Shown in pieces: positions 32,996-43,588 of a DNA stretch of 64,000 nucleotides. Under the pieces are notes generated by a model. That model saw only the letters and a list, made by a program, of their open reading frames with translations. It searched no databases and had not been told where the DNA came from. Every line of letters begins with the position of its first letter. The first letter of the stretch is position 1. A program made the position numbers and the translations under genes. Origin of the DNA: Meconema thalassinum (taxonomy: Eukaryota > Arthropoda > Insecta > Orthoptera > Tettigoniidae); contig OX336388.2 of assembly GCA_946902985.2 (NCBI GenBank), positions 223,780,467 through 223,844,466 on the forward strand, given 5' to 3'.

Positions 32996-33986
32996 AGCCG
33001 TATCGTCTCTCTCAACCACCACGCTTCATGAACATTATAAACAAGTAACGGTAAAGATTTTTTTTCTCAACATGTATGGCGTTAGGCCCTTTGTGAATTA
33101 TTTTTTGGAAAAAATATCTACCACATTTGAAAGGGGGCGTTAGCCCGAGTCCTAGGACACCTCGTACACATCTCTAGCGTTATTGATCCGTGAAATATCG
33201 GCAAAAATCACAAAAAACACGTGTTTACCCCAAAATCGAGTTTCCCAAATTTTTTAAAATTACAATGAGTAGTCCATAGCAAAGAGGACATCACCCCGAG
33301 TACTTGGACCTGTCGAACACACCTCTAGCATGATTGGTTCGCGAGATATAGCAAAAAGTCTAAAATCACGTTTTTACCCCAAAAAGACCGTGTTTCCAGA
33401 TTTTCACCTTTTCGACACCTACATTCCCGTAAAGAGCACGACGAGACGAAAAAAACGAATCCAAGCACGCCTTCCTAGCATGGCTCCTTCCATTCCAAGG
33501 TCGCAGGGGCTCACAACTTCCTAAGTGGAGCAGCTTTCCCCTCATCCCACTACTACAGGTTTTCATCCTAGAGACTTGAAATTTATTTTGGGGGTAGAGG
33601 GGGTAGGGATCATTGATTTACGTCAAACAAACTTTTTTGTAGAGTTCCTAGTTTCCAAAATATAGGATTTTCAAAATTCGAGTGTTTTCAAAAAAATATA
33701 AAAAATAAAAAAGTTTTATTACAAAAAATAAAGGTCGTAAAGACCATTCGTTTAAGCCATGGAACAACGTTCTATCCTGTTTGGTTTTCAAACTATCGCC
33801 TATTTTCGAAAACAAAAAAAAAACAAAAAAAATTTCAAAAATATAACGAGTGGTCCATAGCAAAGCCCCCGTCATCCCGAGTCCAAAGACACTTCATTCG
33901 TGAATCTCCGACAACGGGTTCGGGAATTATCGGCTCGCATTGGGAGTAGTGGTGGGGGGAGTTAGAAGCACCACCATCCCCCTACT

Positions 33987-33992
33987 CTTGTA
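33987..33992. repeat. Right target-site duplication CTTGTA
   Basis: Direct copy of 20983-20988, abutting the CCCCCTACT terminus. The adjacent 33993-34026 is the displaced 5' part of the LINE reverse-transcriptase frame. Confidence 0.9.
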
Positions 33993-34027
33993 GCCAAATC
34001 TGAGTTCATTTTCAGACTTGTTAATAT

Positions 34028-34028
34028 T

Positions 34029-34117
<89 letters not shown>
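34028..34117. repeat. (ATT)n microsatellite
   Basis: About 30 perfect ATT units, truncating the LINE on its 5' side. It is followed by AT-rich sequence to 34568 in which I see nothing recognisable. A poly-tyrosine frame across it is an artefact of the repeat. Confidence 0.95.
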
Positions 34118-34801
34118 TGTTATTTTCTGTTTCTCTAATTTTAATGTTTATATGTTGTTTATTAAATTTATGTTCTTATAGATTTAATTTTAATATTTTC
34201 CTTTTTATTTAATTAATTTATTTCGAATATATTTTACAATTATTTTCATATCTTTTATAGTTATGTTAATTATTTTAATTTTTGTATTTCTTTTATTATT
34301 ATAATGTTGTTTTTATAATTTTTGTTTCTATATTTATATTTTATTTGTACACTTAAATTTTTAATGTTTTAGTTGTTTTTTATATTTTATCCAACACATT
34401 ACGTCAAGTAGATACGTAGGCATAATATTTGATTTTAGAAATACTAGCACTTCGGCATGAAAATTCTCCGATATTTGGCTGAAAGATTCAACTATCAGCA
34501 TGTTTGAAAACATAAACCACTATACCGTAAAGAGTTAATGTGAACAAGCAGGCACATTTAGTTTATCTATACTAATATATTAAAGCCGAAGAGTTTGTTT
34601 GTTTGTGTGTTTAAACGCGCTAATCTCTGGAACTACCAGTCGGATTCGAAAAATTATATTTGTATATCATAGCCAGATTCGAGAGGAATAGTTTAGGCTA
34701 TGTAGCATTATGCCACACCTCTCAGGTAACCATAAAGATTGATTTTTGTTCAGAAAGTCGGAAGAACAAGCGCTCCCGGATAGCTCCAATAATAGCCTAC
34801 C

Positions 34802-35937
34802 TACTGTCGACCAAAGTATTATGTGCACTCGAGTTTGAAGGTTGTTTGTGAAGTAACCAATAGACCTACATAAAATCCAATACCATCATCATTTTCGTCG
34901 TTCTATTTTACGTTAGGTCATGTAGGTTTAATTTTTTAAATTTATATGTTAATATTTTTTATCGCAGTTGGAACACAAAAAGTGCCCGTTTTTAAGCGTG
35001 TTCCAACCATTTATTATCTCAAAAACCTGTCATCAGATCGAATCCAAATTTGAACACAGTACATATTGGAATTTTGTATAACTGGCTTATTAATTTCACA
35101 ATTTTGTGTTTGCAAGAAACAAAGTTCTTATCATTGTTGTAAGGTAACATTTTCTCGGCTCGGGGTGGTTGGAAAATGTAGTTCTTGGTTGCGTTGTAAT
35201 CCTTATACATCAAAAAGTTATGCTGTATGACTGTAAAATACGTTAATTAATTCACTTATTTTATATCGTTTTGTATTTGTACGCGGGAATAACACATGTT
35301 TCACCAGCTAGCCGCTCCGGGAAATGCTGTACAGCGTTGCCGAAATGGAGCCCACACGCATCAAGGCACGCCTCGCTCGGAAGTGATGGGCTCCCCGAAG
35401 CGGCTACCTGGTGAACCATGTTTTTTTCCCCCTGCAAATACAAACTGATATAAAATAAGTGAATTAATTTACGTATTTCACAGTCATACAACATAACTTT
35501 TCGATGTATAAGGATTACAACGCGACCAAGAACTACATTTTCCAACCACCCCGAGCCGAGAAAAAGTTACCTTACAAAAATGATAACAACTTTGTTTTTT
35601 GGACACACAAAATTTTGAAATTAATAAACCAGTTATATAACATTCCAATGTAGCCTACATTGTGATAAAATTTGTATTCGATCTGATGACGGAGTTTTGA
35701 GATAGTCTAATAATTCTTAAATGTTACGCATGGTTGAAACACGCTTAAAAACGTGCACTTTTTGTGTTCCAACTGCGATAAAAATATTAAAATATAAATT
35801 AAAAATTTCAAACCTACACGAACTAACGTAAAATAGAACGACGAAAATAATGATGTTATTGGATTTTATGTAGGTCTATTGGTTACTTCACAAACAACCT
35901 TCAAACTCGAGTGCACACAATACTTTGGTCGACAGTA
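34802..35937. mobile_element. Fold-back element, copy 1 (1.14 kb, near-palindromic)
   Basis: Starts TACTGTCGACCAAAGTATTA and ends with its complement. The two halves are inverted copies nearly to the middle (~35370), where CACCAGCTAGCCGCTCCGGG and GGGCTCC blocks form a further hairpin. A second copy is at 59049-60178. No coding capacity; I could not define a target-site duplication. Confidence 0.8.
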
Positions 35938-36049
35938 AGTCTATTGTTGCCTGGTAATGCGGGCTGCATCACGTCGCCCCTTCCAGGTTTCTGGTGCAGA
36001 TTTGCGAGCTGCTTATAAATTGCAGTCACGGGGAGTATTTATTGCAAAA

Positions 36050-37290
36050 CAAGATGTTCAGTAAATATCATATAGCCTACTTTCTCCTAAATGCATGGGT
36101 ATTGTTATAACTCTTTGTCCTTTTCAAGGAGTATAATTGAATGTTGGTTGTAATAGCTTGTTGAAATACAAGGTGCTATAGGGATATTAAACATGAATAT
36201 GAGGTACCCTTTGCTAGTGCTACCTCTGTAAAAAAATCATTCAATTCGGTTTCACCGTGTTTGAATTGATATGGGGAATGGATTTGCACACATACATGGC
36301 CGCTATTTGCAAACTATTGGGCTGATGACCTTGTTGTCATTCATAAGATGCTTTCCACAAAAAGGCATGTTATTGCAAAATCTGGTAGAGATCAAATTAT
36401 TAGGTTGGTCGTAATTTGATTTAAGCTTTTAACATTTGGGTGGCCGTCATTCCGTTTCCGTCAAGATGGCGGCGATATAAAACATGACACTGAGGCGCCC
36501 TTTGCTTAGTGCTACCTCTGTACCAAATTTCGTTCAATTCGGTTTCACCGTGTTTGAATTGATAGGGGGAATCGATTTGCACACATACTTGGACACCATC
36601 TGCAAACTATTGGGCTGATGATCGTGCAGTTTGGTCAGAATATGCTTCCCACATAAAGATATGTTGTTGCAAAATTTGGTAGAGACTAGATTATTAGGTT
36701 GGTCGTAATTACATTTTAGCTTTTAACATTTGGGTGGCCACGATTACGTTTCCGTCAAGATGGCGGTGATATAAAACATGACACTGAGGTGCCCTTGGCT
36801 AGTGCTACCTTTGTACCAAATTTCGTTCCATTCGGTTTCACCGTGTTCGAATTGATAGGGGGAAACGATTTTCACACAAAGATGGCCGCCATCCACAAAA
36901 TATTAGGTTATTGACCTATTAGTTTGGTCAAAGGATGCTCCCTTCATAAAGGTATGTTGTTGCAAAATTTGGTAGAGATCGGATGATTAGGTTAGTCGTA
37001 ATTTGATTTAAGCTTGAACATTTATGTGGCCGCTATTACGTTTCCGTCAAGATGGCGGCGATATAAAACATGACACTGAGGTGCCCTTTGCTAGTGCTAC
37101 CTCTGTACCAAATTTCATTCCATTCGGTTTCACCGTGTTCGAATTGATAGGGGGGGGGGTCAGACATTCAGAGTACACACACACACATACACACTCATAC
37201 ACACACACACAGACAGACACACTTTTTTTCGCCCTGTGTTGATCTCATAAGTCTACTTTCATTTTTTGCAAAAATCGAAAGTAGGCTAAA
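36050..37290 (+). mobile_element. ~293-bp tandem-unit element, short copy
   Basis: Same ends as 6572-10520 (CAAGATGTTCAG..., ...GAAAGTAGGCTAAA) but only about three units before the CA tract. Shows that unit number varies between copies while the ends stay fixed. Confidence 0.85.
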
Positions 37291-38720
37291 CAAGAAGTTC
37301 CGTGAAGAACAATACAGCCTACTTTTCATGCCAATGATTATTCTACAGAATATGAACCTATCTAGAATAATGACGAAATTAAGTTGCTAATATCGAAATT
37401 TACAATTAGTTCGAAATACAGTATACCTGGCATAATGTATCCTAATAGAGCACTACAGTTGGCAGCCCTGATGACTGAATATATTCTTAGTTCCGTCTCT
37501 TAAGGTACAAAATGCAAAATTTGGTTGAAGTCCAATGAATAGCATGGACGTTACATGCAGTTAAACATTGGATCTAACAGCGCGCCTAAAATCATGTTGG
37601 CAACAATGCCATGCATGTATTGGTCAGAAATAATCTGAAATAATATGATCTATTGTTGTGCCAATTTTGAATGAAATCCATTAGTTAGTATAGAAGTTAC
37701 ATGCATTTTAAAATTGGACCTATCAGCAGGCTTAGAATCATGTTGGCAGCACTGACGTATATTAGTTACTCCAAATTCGTCTAGAATGCCAGGTACTATA
37801 CGTGTGCAAAGTTTAGAGCTATTGGCTTGCATACTTTCTGATATATTGATATTAGGGTAACAAAAATAGGGACAGCACATATTAACAGTTGGCAGCACTG
37901 GTTGCTCCTTAGAATACGCATAGTCATATCTGTTATGGTACACATAGCACATACGAAATTTGGTTGAAATCCAAATGATAGTATGGAAGTTACATGTATT
38001 TAAAGTTGGACCTCTCAGCAGGCTTAGAATCATGTTGGTAGCACTGACGTATATAAGTTACTCCAAATTAATATAGAATGTCAGGGACTATACGTGTGCA
38101 TAGTTTAAAGCTGTCGGCTTGCATACTTTCTGATATATTGGTATTTGGATGAAATAAATTAGGAGCATTTATTAACAGTTGGCAGCCCTGGTAGGTCTGA
38201 AGAATACGTTCAGTCATATCTGGTTATGTACACATACAACATACGAAATTTGGTTGAATTCCAATTGATAGTATAGAAGTTATATGCATTTAAAAATTGG
38301 ACCTATCAGGAGGCTTATAATCATTTTGGCAACACTGCCATGTTTAGCCTCCTGGAAATTAAACTGAAATATTATGATCTGTACGTGTGCCAATTTTGAA
38401 ATAGCTCCCATTCATACTTTCCAAGATATCCAACATGGAGCTCAAATTTCAATTGCGATTTTTTAGCAGTTGGTAGCACTGACATCATTTTCAAATATGG
38501 CCGTGAGATATTCAGGTATAGATCTTTACTCCTACCAAATTTTGTTTCGATTGCTGCAGCCGTTTAGGAGTTGATAGGGGGACACACCCACACAGCCAGA
38601 CAGACAGACAGACAGACAGAAGGACAGACAGACCGACAGACAGACAGACAGACAGACATTTGCCCGATCTCATAAGTCTACTTTTTCCTCATTTTTGCAA
38701 AATGTGAAAAGTAGGCTAAA
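37291..38720 (+). mobile_element. Tandem-unit element with related ends but different unit sequence
   Basis: Begins CAAGAAGTTCCGTGAAGAAC...CAGCCTACTTTTC and ends CATAAGTCTACTTTTTCC...GAAAAGTAGGCTAAA. Internal units of roughly 290-300 bp carry AATCATGTTGGCAGCACTGA and TTTGGTTGAAATCCAAATGA blocks, unlike the 293-bp family. Ends with a CAGA microsatellite. It directly abuts the preceding element. Confidence 0.8.
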
Positions 38721-38937
38721 AATCTTAGGCCCTTTAAAACAGCTATCATCATGACAATAGTATGCCTCTGTATAGGGGCGATGGTGTTGGTGCAGTATAC
38801 TGAGGTTATCAGCTGCAATAAGCGTTGGTGCTTTCCGATCCTTATCCTTGAGCGCTCCAGTTCTGTAGTAGTATTCATTATCATCCATAAAACAAATAAA
38901 TCCACCGGGCGAAGCCGGGCACTACTGCTAGTTAAGA

Positions 38938-39885
38938 AATAAAGAGGTACCAACTGTTTCCCGCCAATTCTTAACAACAGCATGGCCACCCATTGTTGCA
39001 ATAGGTAATTGTTGTGTATACTCATATTGCTTGTGTTTGAGAGTTGGCATGTGTTTGTAGCTGGTTGAAACTGCATTCAGTGAGTATAATCAGTCATAAT
39101 GGATATCACACCAAAGAAGAGAAGCAAAATTATAACCCTCCACGAATTTACTGTGGTGGTATGACTCAGCTGAATGTGCTGTGCTGTTTGGATTATAATT
39201 GGGAGGAAAAATGAGAATCTCTTGCCGAAACTCATCAAACAGACTGTAAAGTTTCAACAAATAAGATGTATTGGGTCTGTTTTACACTCACGGGCCCAAA
39301 ATGTTTGCGTCCTGTTGACAAGTACAAACCAATTTTAGAGAAAGTATCTGCCCCATAACTGGAGAGATTGCCTGTGGAACTGTACGTCAAAAAAGCGATT
39401 TTCCATCTCTCTTCACATTAATATGCACAATTTACACACTAATCTGAGAGTTGGTCTGTTTGTTATTTATACAAATCTACACCGTTTCACCGAACTGAAC
39501 CAAATTTCAAGTACTTACCTTTTGAAACCCTGCGGGTAACCCTGTCTACTTGACATTTTGACAGCCTTCTCCATTTCCTAGATTTAGTTCCTGTGGCTGA
39601 TGAGCAAGATGTCCTAAACCCCAAAAAGGAATTAACAACACACAACTCACTTCCATAGAGCGCCACGCTCCAGACAAAGACTTTCGAAAACGACCTTCTA
39701 ATACCAAAATCTGTATTATTGTTGTTGTCGTTAACAGATTTATTTTCTGTAGAAACGCTTTCCTTGTCTGAGCCTACCTACATTTTATATTCTCTTTGCT
39801 TCGTCCATCACTGCTTATTTTGTTTCCCAAGCAACAGAAGCCACTTACTTTCTTTAGTTTTTCACTCTCTAATTAGGAGAGTTGA
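38938..39885. other. Mostly unassigned; possible decayed Tc1-like transposase start at 39099
   Basis: At 39099 an ATG opens DITPKKRSKIITLHEFT, which resembles the helix-turn-helix start of Tc1-type transposases, but a stop follows after about 22 codons and later frames are broken. The remainder shows no recognisable feature. Confidence 0.35.
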
Positions 39886-39892
39886 TGATGAT

Positions 39893-40622
39893 GATGATGA
39901 TGATGATGATAATTGTTGTTTTAAGGGGCCTAACATCTAGGTTATCGGCCCCTAATGGTTTGGGTGATAGTGAAAGATGAGATGAGAATGAAAACTATAA
40001 CTAATACTAACTACAGACTTACATACTAGAAGAAGAAATGGTAAACAAATAAAGGATAAGGCAAATAAAGGACAGGGAGAAAAGAAATGCCCTCAACCCT
40101 CAAAGAATGAGGATTGAGGGACTTGGAAGGAAGGAGAGCCATGAAAGGCAGATATTAAAGGAGAAAGAGGAGAGGGCCCGCACCAAAGTCAGAGGAAAAA
40201 GGGGACATAACCGACCCAGCTCAGGAATCCTTCGGGGTCGCCAACTCCCAAACTCACCAGAGGTGAGCCCTTGAGGGTGTAGCAATATCCAGGGCGCACC
40301 AGAAGTGGTGGGGTTACATGCACCCTGCCTCCTTGAGGGTCTCGAGCAGAAGGCAGAAGAGAACATGAAAAGAAAAAGAAGGCTGACCCCTCGAAGAATG
40401 AGGCTATCAGGGAAGATGAGACGAGGGCCAATTAAGACGGGAAAGTGGAAGACTCCCTAGGCCTCGGATATCCTAATACCGTAAAGGTCGGAAGAGAACA
40501 AGAGTTGATCAAGAGAGGTTGACAGGAAAGAAGACGTAGAGGAGCCCGGCACAAGTAAATGGAAGCAATGCCGGACTCAGCTGGGGTCCCGTGATCGCCA
40601 ACCCACTAGATGTGAACCCCTG
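39893..40622 (-). mobile_element. Retroposon A, copy 3
   Basis: Near full length, with an (ATC)n tail on the minus strand beginning at ~39893 and the C-rich 5' end at ~40622. Flanked by GGAGAGT at 39886-39892 and 40623-40629. Internal frames differ from those of copies 1 and 4, so they are not conserved as protein. Confidence 0.75.
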
Positions 40623-40629
40623 GGAGAGT

Positions 40630-41102
40630 GTACAAATCCCAAAGTGTTACGTGATTGTAGGAATTTGCTGGTGTAGATTATAGACACCTGCTCAAGAGCT
40701 GTGTCTAAAGTGATTAAGGAAGAACAGCTTTACATAACTCTTATTAATGTATTAATTCTCTAAGATGACGTAACGCATCGGGAAGGCCAATGAAACAATG
40801 GGAATGCGGTGAAAATACAACTTAATTCCTACCGACAATAAATCTTGGACGATAAAAAGTCTCTGGAAGTGACAGAAGCCACAAAGCATGGAACCAGAAA
40901 GATCCTTCGGTTGTCTGAGTTATGTCAGCGATCATGGCGGCGTAAAGAGGAACAACCATTGGCTGTCATTAAATATCAACACACGCATGCGAGTGTAATA
41001 AATACGAATCGTATTTTTGAAAGATTTTTTTGTAGGGAAGGTCAGTGTAATTATTTATGAATTATTATTATTTTATTTAATATCTCATAAATATGGCACA
41101 AC
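40630..41102. other. Stretch with no recognisable feature
   Basis: No gene or repeat end seen. A 71-codon frame (40845-41060) has no identifiable domain. Confidence 0.35.
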
Positions 41103-41641
41103 TCATGTTGACCGATCATTGTCGAACTGCTTGCCACGGTGGGTGAGTGATTAACGTATCGGATTACTAACCCCCAAGTTTGCAGGTTCGCTCCTGGCCG
41201 TGGTAAGTGATTTTTGAAAGGCGACAAAAATCACGACATGGATGTCATACGTTGTTGGCATGTTAAAGAACCCATTTGAATTCAGTAGGCCAGAGGGTAG
41301 CTTGCATGTCGAATTTCGCCGTTCCTTTGAACGCTATTAAAGTCAAGGAGGTTAGATATCTAAGCTCCTTGACACTACAGCGCTTTCTAGTAGAGAATGG
41401 AGGAACTTTGTGTTGGCGGAAAATCCCGAGGTTAATTTTGCCATAGAACACAGCCTACTGAATTCAAATGGGTTATTTAACATGCCAACAACGTATGACA
41501 TCCATGTCGTGATTTTTGTCGCCTTAAAAAAAAGTCACTTACCACGGCCAGGGGCGAACCTGCAAACTTGGGGTTAGTAATCCGACAAGTTAACCACTCA
41601 GCCACCGGGCAAGGTGTTCGACAATGATCGGTCAACATGAT
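41103..41641. repeat. Palindromic SINE (tRNA-like head duplicated head-to-head)
   Basis: Arms of about 170 bp: 41103-41280 and 41460-41641, beginning TCATGTTGACCGATCATTGT and its complement. Each arm holds the same tRNA-like head (A-box like TGGCTGAGTGG in the right arm, B-box GGTTCGCNCCTGG). The loop is the SINE body, which occurs once and non-palindromically at 54470-54820. So a normal SINE has gained an inverted copy of its own 5' half plus flank. Confidence 0.75.
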
Positions 41642-41825
41642 GTTGGTTGAGCATCTGACGGTGTACACCATGCAGTTCTTTTCGTAACCATGCCACCTGG
41701 CGCTGTTCAAACGAAGTAACGTTGATTCATATTGCATGTCTGCAAGTCGTAGTGGTGTGGATCTCTTATCACTTTCAACATTTTTTTTTCACATCCTTAT
41801 GCCCATCTAATCAGCGCGAGAGAAC

Positions 41826-42573
41826 TCATTTAGCAAATGATGTTGATCTTTTCTTTCCCCAAAATCTCTTCATCTGGGCTCTGAAGAGTTTCTTCCATTC
41901 TTCAGTCCATAGTTTCCTGGTACTGGTACTGATTTTCTCCACAAAATGATAGTTGTTGACAACTGTTCTGAATTTGGATCGGTCTTGTGTGATTTCATCC
42001 TCGATGCCAACTTCCTGAAGATCTTCCTCTATTTCCATAAGCCAGTTGGTCTTGACTTTCATTGAGAGAGCAAGGTTCAGAATCCTCTTCGTCAGTCTGT
42101 CATCGGTCATGCGAAGAATGTGACCATACAACTTTAATCGCCTTTTTCTGAATGTGTCGGTGATCTTTTCAGAGTGATGATGGATTATAGCTCCTGAGAC
42201 ATCCGTTTTATCCAGATTTCCTCTAGGCAGACTGGACCAAAGATTTTCCTCAATATTTTCCTGTCTTGCTTCTCTATGTCATTAATAAGAGGTCTGCCTC
42301 CAACGAGCAAAGTTTCTGAGGCATATAATTCTTCAGGTTGGAGGACTGTGTTATAATGTCGTAATTTAGCATTCCGGGATATCGATTTTTTGTTGTATCT
42401 GTTCCAGGTAATTCTATAAGCCTTCTGTTTTCTTTAGCCTCTAGTTTTTCCATTAGACCTTTCTTGTTCACTATTAGAGTCGAATAACAGTGCAGTAATG
42501 TCTAATTTTGGCGTTTAAGGATATCGATCTCTTATTGTAGATGTCTTTATTCAGGTTGTATGCCATTGCCAGC
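41826..42573 (-). pseudogene. LINE reverse-transcriptase C-terminal region, decayed
   Basis: Minus-strand blocks in order: AMAYNLNKDIYNKRSISLNA (42573-42480), NKKGLMEKLEAKE (42471 on), and YGHILRMTDDRLTKRIL to a FRAQMKRFWGKKR end (42131-41826). They align with the C-terminal half of the LINE at 20.1 kb but with frameshifts. Its 5' side is cut at 42573 by a tandem-unit element. Confidence 0.75.
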
Positions 42574-43248
42574 CAAACGCAATAAAACTTGGTACAGTAT
42601 ATGTTTATACACATTGTAATGCACCGACATCTAACTTCGTTGAATTGTTTACATAACCTCAAGATGGCGGCTGTGCGAAATATTTCATAGGCATTCTATA
42701 TCTCTGAAACTATTAGCGGTATCACCCTGACAGTTTTTACGGGGATAAAGGGCACTATTGGAAGTTCATCTATAAGTCTTTCAAAAACTGGTTAGCTGCA
42801 AAACGAATATGGCGGCCAAGCGAAGTTGAAATTTTTAAATAGACCTTTCTCGCGATTTAATGATCCAAACGCAATGAAACTTGGTACAGCAAATGTTCAT
42901 ACACATTGTAATACACTGGTATCTAATTTAGTTCAATTGTTTACATAACCACAAGGTGGCGGCTGTGCGAATTTAAAAATTAAGTTATTATTTCGTGTGT
43001 CGTAATTATGCGTTCGAAGTGAAAGTATCAATAATGAACCTACGCAATAATTTTCCCTTAATGGTACATGACTCTATTGCCTATACATATTACAATCCAA
43101 CATGGCGACCATCCGAAATATTTAGACGGCTCTGAATATCTACGAATCTATTACACCAATCAACCTGAAATTTTGTATGTTGATAGAGGCATTTATCATA
43201 AGTAGGATATATGAAAATAGGCTGTATAGTTCTTCACGGAACTACTTG
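42574..43248 (-). mobile_element. Tandem-unit element (56.3-58.0 kb type), partial, inverted
   Basis: On the minus strand begins CAAGTAGTTCCGTGAAGAAC...CAGCCTATTTTC (43248 inward) and contains the GGCGGCCAAG and AATGCACCGACATCTAACTT blocks seen at 57480-57660. The opposite terminus with the CA tract is missing; it stops at the LINE junction. Confidence 0.7.
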
Positions 43249-43588
43249 TTTTTTATTTATTTACTTAATGTTAAATAAATATATTCGGCTGCTCTAAATA
43301 AAAATGCAATAGGACTTAATTTACAGTTTATGTTAGTGATTGAGCTACATTTTGTCGGTGCAGATGTAATACACACCTTAAAAGAAGAAAAGTAGGACAT
43401 TTCTTATAAACTTGAGATATACAGGGTATAACAAAAAGATACAGTCAGTCTGAGAGACTAGACTTTATATCATTTCAAATGACGCATGCTACAAATCCTA
43501 ATGATAGAAAGGCTCAGGAGGGATTCTCGCTTTTCTCGAAGCCCCTTTTCTCAACAGACTCCATTACCCATTATCTTAGGCTTCCCGC
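43249..43588. other. Short unassigned stretch
   Basis: No gene seen. It contains a CAGGGTATAACAAAAAGATA segment near 43423 that resembles a Tc1/mariner-like terminus but has no visible partner. Confidence 0.3.

Larger units (their letters stand above)
20989..33986. mobile_element. Giant palindromic transposable element (12,998 bp) with FLYWCH genes and tRNA-Leu
   Basis: The termini AGTAGGGGGATGGTGG and its reverse complement bound two arms of about 6.2-6.3 kb. Coordinates of matching features add to a constant 54,933 from about 22.1 kb to 27.1 kb, so over 5 kb there is no net length change between arms. The 6-bp duplication CTTGTA flanks it. Each arm holds (outside to inside) diverged subterminal repeats, a dinucleotide tract, two short tandem duplications, tRNA-Leu(UAA), three FLYWCH paralogues and two minisatellites. 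The centre (27165-27670) is unique and rearranged. No transposase, integrase, ATPase or DNA polymerase is visible, so mobility must be supplied in trans. Confidence 0.9.
27671..33986. repeat. Right arm of the giant palindrome
   Basis: Reverse complement of the left arm. Differences seen by eye: the telomere-repeat segment at 27729-27825, a 48-bp CA tract at 32945-32992 where the left arm has a much shorter GT tract (21970-21986), and scattered single-base changes. Confidence 0.9.
34569..38937 (+). mobile_element. Older retroposon-like repeat, host of three nested insertions
   Basis: It starts with TATACTAATATATTAAAGCC...GAGTTTGTTTGTTTG, a beginning I recognise from widespread animal interspersed repeats, and ends with CCGGGCGAAGCCGGGCACTA...CTAGTTAAG at ~38905-38937. 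The end motif recurs inverted at 51983-52012. Between the two ends lie a fold-back element (34802-35937) and two tandem-unit elements (36050-37290 and 37291-38720). The remaining host sequence is only about 560 bp. Its class (LINE or SINE 3' end, or Helitron-like) is not decided. Confidence 0.55.

Noticed and set aside
20989..33986. Calling the 13-kb palindrome a Polinton/Maverick outright
   Set aside because: The 6-bp duplication and 5'-AG ends agree, but no PolB, integrase, protease, ATPase or capsid sequence is visible. Other superfamilies could also give 6-bp duplications.
20989..33986. The palindrome as a pure assembly artefact
   Set aside because: The arms differ at several bases and at the CA tract, the centre is asymmetric, and the flanks are joined by a target duplication inside a rejoinable LINE frame. 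An artefact would not produce these, though long reads should confirm.
34018..34212. Poly-tyrosine frame
   Set aside because: Translation of a perfect (ATT)n microsatellite.
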